A stretch of 64,000 bases of DNA, from NCBI RefSeq assembly GCF_014066305.1, contig NW_023501056.1, forward strand, positions 124,001 through 188,000. Reading direction: 5' to 3'. A program made the position numbers and the translations under genes. The stretch comes from Letharia columbiana. Lineage: Eukaryota; Ascomycota; Lecanoromycetes; Lecanorales; Parmeliaceae. Shown here one piece after another: positions 34,728 to 44,760 of this stretch; within the stretch, counting starts at the first letter, position 1, and each line of letters begins with the position of its first letter. The notes beneath the pieces were generated by a model, which was not told where the DNA came from, did not search any database, and saw only the letters and a program-made list of their open reading frames with translations.

Positions 34728-35354
34728 CTATCCTTGGCCTATAGCCTCCATATCCTTCGCGAATCGAATATAGCCGAGCGGAGAGGCGAGTTGAGAGGCG
34801 AGTTGAGAGGCGAGTTGAGAGGCGAGTTGAGAGGCGAGAAGAAAGGCGAGAGGTGAGGTAGAAAGTGGAGCACTGCTGAGGCGAAGGGAAGACTCTCTGC
34901 CAAATTGTATGGTGGCCTGGTGTGGAATTGTGGAGAGTGTGCCCGCTTGAATAGGACTGCTGCTGCCCGTGCTCTTGTTAATCTCCGCAGTTTTCTCCGT
35001 AGTTTTCTCTGCAGTTTTCTCCACATTTGCCTGTTGCAGATCGAAGTATCCCATCTCCTCCGCTCGTAAGTGGCCTGAATTTGTATGGTAGGACGAGTCG
35101 TTCGTGTGAGAGAGTTTCTGCTGGTTTATTTCAATGCTGGGAAGCGGAGTCGCATTGGGATACGGAGTAGGATTGGGAGATGAAGTAGGATTTTGGTATT
35201 TTGACGGCTTGGTGGGAGGTGCTTGGCACGAGTTCTCCGCTTGTTTCTCCGCTTGTTCCTTTTGTTCCCTGACTTCGTGGCTGTGGGCGATACGATTGAG
35301 TGCGTAGGTCATGAGGTTAAATGGCGTAGGGACGATAGGGCTGTAGTAGGCCAT
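34728..35354 (-). CDS. Hypothetical ORF inside the nested element
   Basis: 208-codon ORF lying wholly between the two terminal direct repeats. It is hydrophilic and rich in Gln, Pro, Ser and Thr, with KTAEKTTEKTAEI and a four-fold LASQ repeat. That repeat is encoded by a 12-bp tandem repeat (unit GGCGAGTTGAGA, about 34783-34845). No retroviral or transposase motif is visible. It may be the element's own gag-like product, a captured fragment or a chance ORF. Confidence 0.35.
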   Translation of the reverse strand: MAYYSPIVPTPFNLMTYALNRIAHSHEVREQKEQAEKQAENSCQAPPTKPSKYQNPTSSPNPTPYPNATPLPSIEINQQKLSHTNDSSYHTNSGHLRAEEMGYFDLQQANVEKTAEKTTEKTAEINKSTGSSSPIQAGTLSTIPHQATIQFGRESSLRLSSAPLSTSPLAFLLASQLASQLASQLASQLASPLGYIRFAKDMEAIGQG

Positions 35355-35557
35355 AGCGATATGTCAAATGGCCTATTGAAAGGATTGACTGTGTGGTCTG
35401 GTAGGCTGGTGAATAGCCTAATTGTCTGATTGCGTAGACTGAATCTAGCTGCGTAGCGGAAGCGCGGGGGGGCTGACTGTCGGTATATTGTGACTACTGG
35501 TCGAGTGACGATATAGACGACTTGAAAGAGGACCTGGGTTAGGTGTGGCTACCAATT

Positions 35558-35711
35558 GTCAAGGAAATGGATGACTGGGTCATGAATTCATGGTGGTGTA
35601 AAAGATGTTGATTAAGGTATTCTATGTGCCCGCAGGGCAGATATGTGCGGTGCCAAGCCACGCTAGGCCCAATTGGGTGGTGGCTCTGGAGGAGGCCTTG
35701 GCGTACCGTGA
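35558..35711. repeat. Right terminal direct repeat of the nested element
   Basis: 154 bp, same orientation as the left copy. Confidence 0.8.
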
Positions 35712-36188
35712 GAGGTAACTTTTCAACGTAAAGCGTAGATTTTTAATTTATATTATATCTTACGATATCGAAATTAAAATCTTTTCAAATTCTTAACATT
35801 AAGTATTCAGTATTATGAGAAAACATTATAAAAATTTTAGATTATAAAGAGTGGTGGTTGTGAAGATATTCAAGAAATTTCAATCTTTGGTTTTCGAGGG
35901 GGGGGTGCTTGCGGGAACTTTTTTGTTTCCCAATGATTAAGAATATAGGGGTACTCGGGCCATATGCCGGGAGGGATTGCATATGACCAGCGATGAACGC
36001 AACGACGCCATACCATACTCTCAAAGTAGGTTTTGGATCGTGTATTGGCAAAAACGCCCTGGAGAGGAGGATCATTTTTCGCCGCGGTCCAAGAGCAGCT
36101 TGAATAAGTTCAAAATGGGTGCCGGGAGCCAGAACAGGCAGAGCAACAAAAGTCAGGCAGGTACTGCGGGGTATGCGTTTATATAAAA

Positions 36189-37025
36189 TTATGAATTGCA
36201 AATTAAATAAGAATGCTTGGCAAAGCTGATTCAGCTCCGCCTCCGACTTTTTGTTAGCGCTATTCATAGAAAATTATAGAGAACGTACTTGCCACTCTTG
36301 CAATAGCCATTGTCGTCTGCTACCTCAGTTGAATATTCGTAATATCGAAGCTAGTGGGTATACACGCTTTTCCTGGTGTTTTGCCTCTGACTTAGGCGTG
36401 TAATAGCCATATCGCCAGCCCTTACTCCGGACGCGATGCCATCATTCAGAAAGGATCCCTCTGCCAGCGTGCCCAACTCTTGCTCGAATCTTATTGGCGA
36501 CCTGAAGCCGTAGCTGCGGATGCCTGTTCCAGTGTATCGACGCGCATGCAATCGATATTAGTGGCTATGATAGATTTACGGTGGAGCGTTTCAAGTAGAG
36601 CACTGCAGGCTACATATTTGACGGCGAAATTGAGACATTTGAACGAGATTTGGAGCATTTAACTATGGAGATAACAGAGTAGTTATAATAAAATACTACG
36701 TAATATCAATCAAAATCCTTCATCTTCTCTATGACCTTCTCCCTGACCTAATCGTTTCAGAGCATAAGCATGCTGATAAGTCTCCCTCCATAAGGCCTTA
36801 AAGACGGATATATCTCTTTTCAAGTCTCGAAGAAGACCATGAGGTAGATTCTTACTTATTGCATACTTATAGATATCTATATAGAAGCTTCAAAAATATG
36901 GAGTGGGCTGGTACAAGAGTGGCAAGTACGTTCTCTACAATTTTCTATGAATGGCGCTAACAAAAAGTCGGAGGCGGAGCTGAATCAGCTTTGCCAAGCA
37001 TTCTTATTTAATTTGCAATTCATAA
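36189..37025. mobile_element. Element with 112-bp terminal inverted repeats
   Basis: 36189-36300 and 36914-37025 are inverted copies with only two mismatches seen over 112 bp; each contains a GCTGATTCAGCTCCGCCTCC stretch. The 613-bp interior has no credible coding sequence. The target duplication is not obvious. The right end lies 113 bp upstream of the GPN2 start codon, so it forms part of that promoter. Likely a non-autonomous foldback or MITE-type element. Confidence 0.7.
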
Positions 37026-37138
37026 AAGCGGCAACCTCTGAGCGAGCCAAAGCTCGCCGCGATCTTCACAAAAACCCCACACAACTGTCACACAAACTCT
37101 GGTGGCCAACGCGTTCGCAACGGCACAGAGCACCCACC

Positions 37139-38248
37139 ATGCCCTTCGCCCAGCTGATCATCGGCCCCCCGGCTCCGGCAAATCCACCTACTGCGACGGC
37201 ATGCAGCAATTCCTCTCCGCCATCGGCCGCAAATGCTCCGTCGTGAACCTCGACCCGGCCAACGATCGCACGTCCTACCCCTGCGCGCTCGACGTGCGGG
37301 ACCTGGTCACGCTTGAAGAGGTCATGGCGGAGGAAGAGCTGGGGCCGAACGGGGGAGTGCTTTATGCGCTTGAGGAGCTCGAGCATAACGGAGAGTGGTT
37401 GGACGAGGGCTTGAGGGGCCTTGGGGAGGATTATGTGCTGTTTGATTGTCCGGGCCAGGTGGAGCTCTTTACGCATCATTCGAGTTTGAGGAATCTTTTT
37501 TTAGGATACAGAAGCTTGGGTATAGAGTCCGCTTTTCCCTGCAGCCTTTCTAGAGTGTCGATGCTCGAGCAGATGAAGCTGATTTTTTGGGGTGGCTTAG
37601 CTAGTAGCACTGCATCTGACGGATTCATACTGTCTCACACTGCCTTCGCTATATATCTCGACGCTCCTGCTTTCTCTGAGAGCCATGCTCCAGATGGACC
37701 TTCCACACCTTAACGTCATGACAAAAATCGACAAGCTCGCGAGCTATGGACCTCTTCCGTTTAACCTGGACTTCTACACAGAAGTCCAAGACCTCTCATA
37801 CCTGCTCCCTCACCTAGCGAACGAGAACCCAGTGATGCGGCATCCTAAGTTCGAAGGTCTCAACAACGCAGTCGTCGAATTGGTGGAAGATTTCGGACTC
37901 GTAGGCTTCGAGACCTTGGCGGTCGAGGATAAGAAGAGCATGATGACGCTGCTGCAGGCTATTGATCGAGCTGGAGGATATGCATTTGGTGGTGCTGAAG
38001 GAGCGAACGATACGGTGTGGCAGGTTGCCATGAGGGAGGGGATGACTGGGATGACGATCCATGATGTGCAAGAGCGGTGGATTGATCGAAAGGAGGAATT
38101 TGATGAGTTGGAGGCGAAAGAGCGGGAGGAAGAGGCTAGGGCCCAGGAGACGCCGCCGTTGACTGAGGACGGTGGAGAGGAGGATAGTGATGTTGAAGAG
38201 ATGGGTCCTGTCCCTGACAGCGGCGTGAAGGTGCTGCGGCGATCATGA
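37139..38248 (+). CDS. GPN2: GPN-loop GTPase 2, with two apparent frameshifts
   Basis: GPN-family GTPase needed for RNA polymerase assembly and nuclear import. It starts MPFAQLIIG; the P-loop PPGSGKSTYCDGM follows in a different frame because a C run (about 37166-37171) has six instead of seven bases. VVNLDPAND, DCPGQVELFTHHSSLRNLF and then RIQKLGYR show a second shift at a T run (about 37496-37502) that is one base short. After a 74-nt intron (37527-37600; weak GTCCGC donor) exon 2 (37601-38248) reads LVALHLTDSYCLTLPSLY, AMLQMDLPHLNVMTKIDKL, DLSYLLPHL and EDKKSMMTLLQAIDRAGGY. With both bases present the protein would be about 345 aa. Everything else is well conserved, so sequencing error is likelier than a pseudogene. 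Confidence 0.9.
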
Positions 38249-38366
38249 TGCTCAGTGTTGGTCTTTGCATAGCGATAGGCGTTGGTCCCGCGAAAACAGC
38301 GTTTGATCATTGGGTTGTGCATGTCCCGAAGAAATCTCGGTTCCAGTCTGTTCTCTCGCAACTCGT

Positions 38367-39032
38367 TCAGCTTTCTCCGTCGGATCCCATTCCCATCTCA
38401 TCATCCTCGTCTGAAACATCTGATCCAGCCGTCATATTTTTCTCACCCTGCAACACCCCTTCGTCATCTTTCCCCAGTATCCCCAAGAGCCCATCCGTAC
38501 TACTCTCACCGCTCTCCCTTTTCGCCCGCAGTATCGCAGCTCTAGCCCTCCTGATAGCTTCCTCCTCAGCCTTCTTGATCGTACCAGACACCCTGACCAC
38601 CTGTATCGCGCAGGCTCTCGGTTGCCCCTGTTTAGACGTCTTTGTTAGCTGTGTCATGAAGGACAGAGCGGCCCACACGAGTCGGTAGTGTGCGCGAGAG
38701 CAGCGGACTATGGCGGTGGAGGTTGCGGGGGAGAGGTATTTGACTGGATTCAGCGTCAATAAAGGGTCCATCAATTGAGGGGGGTGGAATTTACCGTTTA
38801 GACTGCTAGATACGAGACCGAGCCCATAGTCTCCGTATAGTAATAGGACCTGGTCTCTGATTGTCCGCGCGAGGAGCTGGGGTGTCAGGTCGTTGGGGCT
38901 TGGCCTGTGGAATTGGACGAGGTCTGGGAGTGCTTTTTCTGGGGATTTGGAGGGAATCTTTCCTTTCGGTGGATCTGCTGGGTCTGGGTAGAGAATATGG
39001 ACGAGAAGGTAACGGTGTTTTATGCGGACCAT
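38367..39032 (-). CDS. POP5: RNase P/MRP protein subunit Pop5
   Basis: Protein subunit of RNase P and RNase MRP (tRNA 5' and rRNA processing). The family start MVRIKHRYLLVHILYPD fixes the start at 39032 (221 aa); an in-frame Met at 39110 adds 26 atypical residues. RDQVLLLYGDYGLGLV, VKYLSPATSTAIVRCSRAHY and RLVWAALSFMTQL are typical, as is ACAIQVVRVSGTIKKAEEEA. The C-terminal acidic tail (DVSDEDDEMG) is longer than in yeast. Convergent with GPN2, 118 bp between stops. Confidence 0.92.
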   Translation of the reverse strand: MVRIKHRYLLVHILYPDPADPPKGKIPSKSPEKALPDLVQFHRPSPNDLTPQLLARTIRDQVLLLYGDYGLGLVSSSLNGKFHPPQLMDPLLTLNPVKYLSPATSTAIVRCSRAHYRLVWAALSFMTQLTKTSKQGQPRACAIQVVRVSGTIKKAEEEAIRRARAAILRAKRESGESSTDGLLGILGKDDEGVLQGEKNMTAGSDVSDEDDEMGMGSDGES

Positions 39033-39157
39033 GACTGGTACGAGATTGAGATTCGAAAACCGTATGAGGCCTTGGGAGTCATGTGCTAGATTTGAGCGCC
39101 GGGTAGCCATAGTGGAAATTCTCGAAAATTGTAGGGTATTTGACTAGATTCATAACG

Positions 39158-41230
39158 CTATTGCTGCTGCTGCTCTCCCTCTCGTTGTCTCTCAGCCTGC
39201 TCTCCATCCTTCCTTGCCTTTATCAACCCCAGACCCACAAGATTTGCAAAATCCATACCCACCTCACCAACCATTCCCGCATTCTCGATAGCCTTCCCCA
39301 AGCAATCGTTCCAATACGCGCAGCCAGCCCTCACACTGCCCAATTGCCTCTCTAGTAGCGCGTTAAACTCGTCCAACCTCTCCTTTGCCCACTGAACACA
39401 GCTGCTCATCATGACTGGCGGAAAACACAGCTGATAGGTTTTCACGGTGTTACGGATCAAAGAGAAGTAGACATAGGAGAGCTGGTTGATGTGCCGAGGT
39501 AAATCGCCTTCAAACATGATGCTGCGAGCGCGGATGTGGATGAGATCAGTGCGGGCAGCGAGATAGGTGGTGCGAGCAAGGGGGGTGAAGTTGAGACGGA
39601 CGAGATAGGCGATGTTGGCTTGGGTTGCCGTCAACTGCGCGTGAGTGGCTGTGAGGCGGAGGGCAAGGATGTCTGTATCATATCAGTCTTCGTTTGTGGG
39701 ATAAAGAACCCAAAAGTACTGACCTGCAAGCTTCCTAGCCCTTTCATCAACCTTGGTGCTGATAAGGTCTTGGGCTAACATGTTGCCCTTGAGACCTTTG
39801 GCTAGTTTCCTAAGTTTCTCAACATGCCGAACAGCGTCTTCGAATTTTTGCAAAGCCACCTCGCTGTCAAGCTCGTCGATCTGACCCTCGACCCACCGAA
39901 GGTTTTGGTGCTTACCGTCCACATCGATTAGGATTTCGGGACGGTCTTTGGCGCCACTGAGTGATCTCAGCAGGTTTGTTTTGTTGGACAGGGCTGGGTC
40001 TCTGGTGGTCAGATAGTCTATAGTCTCCTTGCTCTTGTTGACGTTTTCTTCCATATCTGCTTGCAGGGCCCTCCGCAGCTCATCAACAGTCCTCCGGAAA
40101 GCCTGTAAAAGGTTCATCTTCTCCGTAGTCGATGACTTGTCGCTACGATACGTGAAGGACTCGTGGCCGTATCTAACGCTGATTGCGTTGGACATTGCAC
40201 CTCGGTCGCCAATACCCGACGATCCAACAGATGCAAGGTCGACCATATCGATATCCTGCAGAGGCCAGCATTTGTCGGCAACTGTCCTTGAAGAGCTTTT
40301 TTGCCCGGCATCGCCAGTAGTCATAGCATTGGGATCTATTCGCCGCTTCCTCTTAGTTGCAACCATCAGATGGTCGTTCAGAAGAAAAATATGCGCATAA
40401 CGCTTTGCTTTCCAAGTAGCAGCATCCAACTCCAGCCAAGTACTCTGCTCCAGAACCACGTGTCTGCCGGGTATAGCGGGCAGGAACTTCTGCGACCCCT
40501 CGACATTTTTCCACAGTGCATGTAATTGGGTATTCCACATCGCCTCCAGGTTTGCTACCGAGCTCCTGTTTGCCTGCTTGCGAGCTCTTGACCTTGCACC
40601 ATCATCCGATGCGGCGCGCGGTTCTGATGCTCCAGCATTCATTGAAGCTTGGTTGAGAGAGGTCGTAAGCTCGGAGATAAGGCCCCGAAGTGTCCGCATC
40701 TCCCCTTTAAGCTTTTCCGCCTCTTTAGAGATCTTGATAAACTGTGTTCGATTTTGGTACACATTCTGCTGTAGATCGGTCGAGGTGCGATTTTTGAGCT
40801 TTCGAAGACTTGCTTGATAGTCTCGAAGCTCTTGATCAGAGGCGTCTGATAGCAAATTTGTAGAATAGCTCTCGATCTGCAGGTCAGGGTCCTTCAGGGC
40901 ATTCGCATCTATTTGAAGCTGCTGATTCTGTCGTGCTGTTGATGGACGAGAGTCAGATTGGGCAAATTGGGCAGGCAGGGTCGGAATGGATGGGACAGGT
41001 GGCGCGTCAGCATTGCTGAAGTCTGGAAGATTGGTGAAGCGTGTTGAATATCTTCTCTTGACAAGGTCAGAAGTATTAGCTGTCGAGGTCTCGACTCTGC
41101 CGTTCACGTTTGGACGAGTAGGACCCCGGGAGACTTGGGGGATTGTCTGAATTGGACCAGATATCTGCTTCGGCACGGCTTGACGTGACTTCTTCTGGCG
41201 TAAGGAAAAGCCTTTCCCCTTGTCCTCCAT
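39158..41230 (-). CDS. EXO84: Exocyst subunit Exo84
   Basis: Exocyst component that tethers secretory vesicles at the plasma membrane. Exons 39724-41230 and 39158-39672 join in phase to 673 aa. The N-terminal part is polar with a coiled coil (LRDYQASLRKLKNRTS onward). A PH domain follows, recognisable at VVLEQSTWLELDAATW and YAHIFLLNDHLMVATKRKRR, then the helical Exo84/Vps51-type domain with QKFEDAVRHVEKLRKLAKGL and SYVYFSLIRNTVKTYQLCFP. It ends in a short Gln run encoded by a CAG repeat. About 130 bp downstream of the POP5 start on the same strand. Confidence 0.93.
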
Positions 41231-41845
41231 AGCGCCCGAGCCTGCATCGCAATGCTAAAGGGAGATGCCAAGCGCAAGATGAAGCCTGGGCGATATGTCG
41301 GGAGAATTTAGCGCCGTGTCTTGGCGGTAAAAGACTGCCACTTTCAGAGGAATAAGCACGCTTACCCTCACCTACCTTTCATCCTTCTACTTCTTATATT
41401 GACCCTGAATAATTACATATCTGAAAAGCGTATTGAGTACTCAACTTTCTATTATATTATTGTAGAATGGTGAGTTATAATTAGTTCGAATTTTAGAAAG
41501 TGTATCAATGCTTCTTTATGACGGTCAAGTGGATCGCGTTCGACTGATCGTGAAAGTCCAAAGCGACTGCACATCGAATCCTTTTCTTGTCGGCCTGATC
41601 ATGCTTCCGAAGTGATCACGGGATTGCCCATTCCACTGCTAAAGCTATCTACTCAAGAACATCTCCCATGCCCGACAAAAGGAACGTTACTCTCGCGACC
41701 ACCCATCCTAATACCCAATAACCATTTGAATTAAGCATGGACTAAGTTGTTGAACAATGAATGAAATAATGATGTTCATTGGACAACTAATAATGATGTA
41801 CTCTGATTATCGAATAAAAATAAAATAAAGGGTTTACTCTTTAAC
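41231..41845. other. Intergenic
   Basis: EXO84 5' flank and 3' flank of the NmrA-like gene; the latter part (41750-41840) is AT-rich. Nothing recognised. Confidence 0.5.
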
Positions 41846-42966
41846 CTAGTTGGAAGTCTTCGAGCGCTCGATCGCAGCCTTGGTCGCTTCATCAATGTCC
41901 TCCTTAGGCAAGTCGAGCAAACTATTAAGCGTGCCCTTGTTGTGCTCGAAGTCACCGCAACCGTCGGGAAAGAAGACTCGGGTAATCATCATCTTGGCAA
42001 AACCAATGCGCTTGCCTTCCTGCATCTCCTTGATACCGCTGGAGTACCGCTCCTGAGCTGGCTCTTTTGTGATGGTCCAGTCGTTTTCCTTGGTACCAGT
42101 CACGCGAAGAGCGGACTCCAACATATCTTTCTGGCTGACGGTGAAGGACTTGACATAGACTACCTTGTTCTTGAAATTCTCAAGGCAGGCTTCTTTGTTC
42201 GAGCCTTCGGGCTTAATGGGCAGACTGAGAAGAGCGCCGACAGCACGACCAACCTAGCAAGAGTTAGTCGCTTGTCACAAAAGTGTTTGACAATTGTAGG
42301 CGTACCTGTGGCCGCGTTGAAGTAGAGATCTTGGTCTCACCCTCGTCGAAGAGAGTGACGATGCGGTTGGCAAAGTCGATACCAAAGCCCGCAGGAATAG
42401 CCAGACCCCACTCATACCAGAAGCCGGTAGATACAGCGATGTAAGAACTCTTGCCAAGATCTGCGATGGCCTTGCGAGTGTCCACTGCAAGCACAACAGT
42501 CTGTGGTCAGTGAGTGTCTTATATGGTGCATATACAATGAGATTGCTCACCCTTCGGCTGGAGAAGAAACACGTCTTTGACCATCGCCTCGTTCGCGGTG
42601 TCTGGGGACCATTCATTCGGCAGAATCCAGGCCACGCCAGCCTCACCGGCGGCGTTGATAAGCTGCATCTCGGTCTCTTTTGGAACGGAATTACTCAGTG
42701 TGATGACCAGCGCATCTTGGCCTCTGAGTGCCTCAACGAGTGTCTCCGGCTTATTGTAATCGACCTTCTTAGGAATCACGCCTTCTGGCAACTTGTTCTG
42801 GCTATCGACCCGTGTAATTGCCGTAATGGTGTGCTTGCCAGTCTTGAGCAGAGCTTCAGTCATGAAGCTGCCGCTGTTGCCACCAGCCTACCTTTGTTAG
42901 TCGAATATTTGCAGGCGGAGCAGTGGATAGCATGATATCACGCACGCCAACAATGGCAACCTTCAT
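41846..42966 (-). CDS. NmrA-like / isoflavone reductase-type NAD(P)-binding protein
   Basis: Atypical short-chain reductase fold of the NmrA/isoflavone reductase group. Exons 42946-42966, 42551-42887, 42306-42484 and 41846-42253 give 314 aa. The first exon (21 nt, MKVAIVG) completes the dinucleotide-binding motif VGAGGNSGSFM after the splice. AITRVDSQNKLPEG and DALVITLSNSVP follow, then GVAWILPNEWSPD where isoflavone-reductase relatives carry a FxPSEFG-like stretch. GFWYEWGL and GIDFANRIVTLFDEGETKIS are typical of the fungal members. Without biochemical context it could be an enzyme or, like NmrA, a redox-sensing regulator. Confidence 0.88.
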
Positions 42967-43660
42967 TATGTGGTTTGAGGTTGCCATGGAGAAGACTGGT
43001 CGAAGTTGCAGTTATGTGGTTTGAAGATCGACGACAAAACTAGACCAGATACTTTACGTGGTTGGCTTCAGTCTTATTAACGTAAGATTTGCAGACCTGT
43101 GCCAATTGCTCTGTTTATCTGTAAAATATGAAGGTATATGTATTCGGTTCCCACTGAGTATGGCGCCAACGTTACTTGGCTTTGCTCGAAGAAGCAAGCC
43201 ACGTTAATCTCGTTTTTGTCTTGTCTTACCCGTATCTTGTCTTGTATTGTCTTGAAGGAGAACGTCAGCTCGGCGACGCCAGATAAAGTGATGTAGCACC
43301 GACTACTAGTACACAAAACGACGGCAAGTTGAAGCTAGTTATCATTGAATAGCGCTTGCCCCGGGAAAATTCTGGTTATTGAAGGACAGGCATCTTATCA
43401 AACGTAAAAAGTGGGTGTTTTGATATGATACGGGAAGGACATTACGGAGCGAACAAACCAATTCGTAGGGCGGCGCTTACCCGAGGCCCAGTCGGGGTAG
43501 ATTTATGTCTTCTTGGCGGTGTCGATCTGAGCTTACAAGAAATTTATGGCCGTTCAGAAAGATTGATATCAAACGTCCAACTTCTTCCTGGTCAGAGAGA
43601 CTACATGAAAAGAGAGGTCTCTGTGCTATCAATTACTCTTACTTGTTCAAGACCTCCAGC
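42967..43660. other. Intergenic between divergent genes
   Basis: Upstream of the NmrA-like gene (minus) and TOM20 (plus). Includes TCTTGTCTTACCCGTATCTT-type short repeats near 43216-43245. No regulatory element assigned. Confidence 0.45.
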
Positions 43661-44305
43661 ATGTCTTCCTCTGTCCGGACATCTACGATTGTGATAGCTT
43701 CCGCTGGTGCTATCATAACCGGTTTCCTTGGTAAGTGATAGCACATGCTTATTCACATAGCATCTGCGGTAGCTAGTTGCTTTTTTATTTCCCCCCTTTC
43801 TCTCTTTACATATTGGCTGATCTTATTTGTACACAGCATACGCGGTCTACTTTGATCATAAGCGGCGGTCAGATCCAGAATTCAGAAAAGCTCTGAAGAA
43901 AGAGTCGCGAAGGGAAGCACGAGCTGCAAAGGAAGAAGCAGAGGCACAAGGCGTACAGCAGAAGCAGATCATCGAAGATGCTGTGAGCGCGGCCAGAGAA
44001 GAGGGGTTTCCTACGGATGTGGAAGACAAGGAGGCATATTTCATGAACGAAGTCGGGCAAGGGGAAGTTCTCTGCCAGGACGGTACGTTCAGCGTTCAGC
44101 TATGGGTGAAGCTTTGCATGCTAAGACCGACTTCCAGGTTCCAAGCAAATCGAGGCAGCGCTCTGCTTCTACAAGGCTCTCAAGGTCTATCCTCAACCAC
44201 GAGACCTTATCCATATCTACGACAAGACTGTCCCGAAGCCGGTCATCGACATATTAGCAGAGATGATTGCTTTGGATCCGACCATCAGCGTTGGTCCCTT
44301 TGGTG
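43661..44305 (+). CDS. TOM20: Mitochondrial import receptor Tom20 (3' end lost)
   Basis: Outer-membrane receptor for presequences. Exons 43661-43730, 43837-44082 and 44138 onward join in phase. The N-terminal membrane anchor is [20 protein letters not shown], then the charged [20 protein letters not shown] segment. The TPR-like receptor part shows [33 protein letters not shown] and [15 protein letters not shown]. The reading ends in TISVGPFGG, near the usual C-terminus, where the sequence turns into homopolymer runs at about 44306. Only the last few dozen residues at most are missing. Loss is more likely technical than biological, but a true truncation beside the repeat cannot be excluded. 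Confidence 0.9.
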
Positions 44306-44760
44306 GGGGGGGCCCCGGCCCGGGCCCCGGCCCCCCCCCGGGGGAAAAAAAAAAACCCCCCCCCCCCACAACAAAAAACCCCCCCCCCAAAAAACCTCCA
44401 AAAAAACCCCCCCACACCCCCCCCAACTTTGGGGGGGGGGGGGGTATTAAAAAAAAATAATAAAAAAAAAAAAAAAAATGAAAAAAATAAAAAAAAAAAA
44501 AAAAAAAAACCCCCCCATCAAAAAAAAAAAAGAGGGAGAAAGGAAGGGGGGAAGGAAAAAGGGCTCCCAAAAAAAAAAAGAAATTCAAAAAAAAACAAAA
44601 AAAAAAAAAAAAACCAAACAAAAAAAGAAAAAGGGAAGGAAAAAAAAAAAAAAAAAAAAAATAAAAAAAAATAAAATTTTGGGGGTAAAAAAAAAAAAAA
44701 TAATAAAAAAAAAAAAAAAAACAAAAAAACTACCCTCAATACCCCCCTTTTTTTTATTGA
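44306..44760. other. Homopolymer-run sequence, probable assembly or consensus artefact
   Basis: About 450 bases made almost only of runs of G, C and A, ending in a T run, with no normal sequence between them. It matches neither the flanking gene nor the AT-rich block. ORFs here (poly-Pro, poly-Lys, poly-Phe) are meaningless. Confidence 0.8.

Larger units (their letters stand above)
34485..35711. mobile_element. 1.2-kb element with about 150-bp terminal direct repeats, nested insertion
   Basis: The ends are direct repeats: 34485-34633 and 35558-35711, nearly identical, starting GTCAAGGAAATGGATGACTG and ending GGCGTACCGTGA. They differ by a 5-bp insertion in the right copy. The whole is flanked by an 8-bp direct repeat, GAGGTAAC, at 34477-34484 and 35712-35719. 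Layout and size resemble a non-autonomous LTR element (TRIM-like), though 8 bp is long for an LTR target duplication. It carries a minus-strand ORF (34728-35354). Confidence 0.7.
34221..35951. mobile_element. TIR element (TA target), interrupted by a second element
   Basis: About 60 bp at 34221-34280 (starting CCCCTATATTCTTAATCATT) recur inverted at about 35891-35951, differing only in the length of one C run (7 versus 8). The similarity then decays inward into AT-rich sequence that is still recognisably related. Both ends are bordered by TA (34219-34220, 35952-35953). Removing the inner insertion leaves about 0.5 kb, i.e. a MITE or deleted Tc1/mariner-like element. No transposase ORF is visible. 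Confidence 0.75.

Noticed and set aside
34221..35711. Whole 34.2-36.0 kb region as one large autonomous transposon
   Set aside because: Two different border types (inverted with TA; direct with an 8-bp repeat) and the lack of any transposase ORF fit nested insertions better.
35842..36267. 141-codon minus ORF running from the TIR element into the neighbouring one
   Set aside because: Its first part is the terminal inverted repeat itself and it crosses the borders of two elements.
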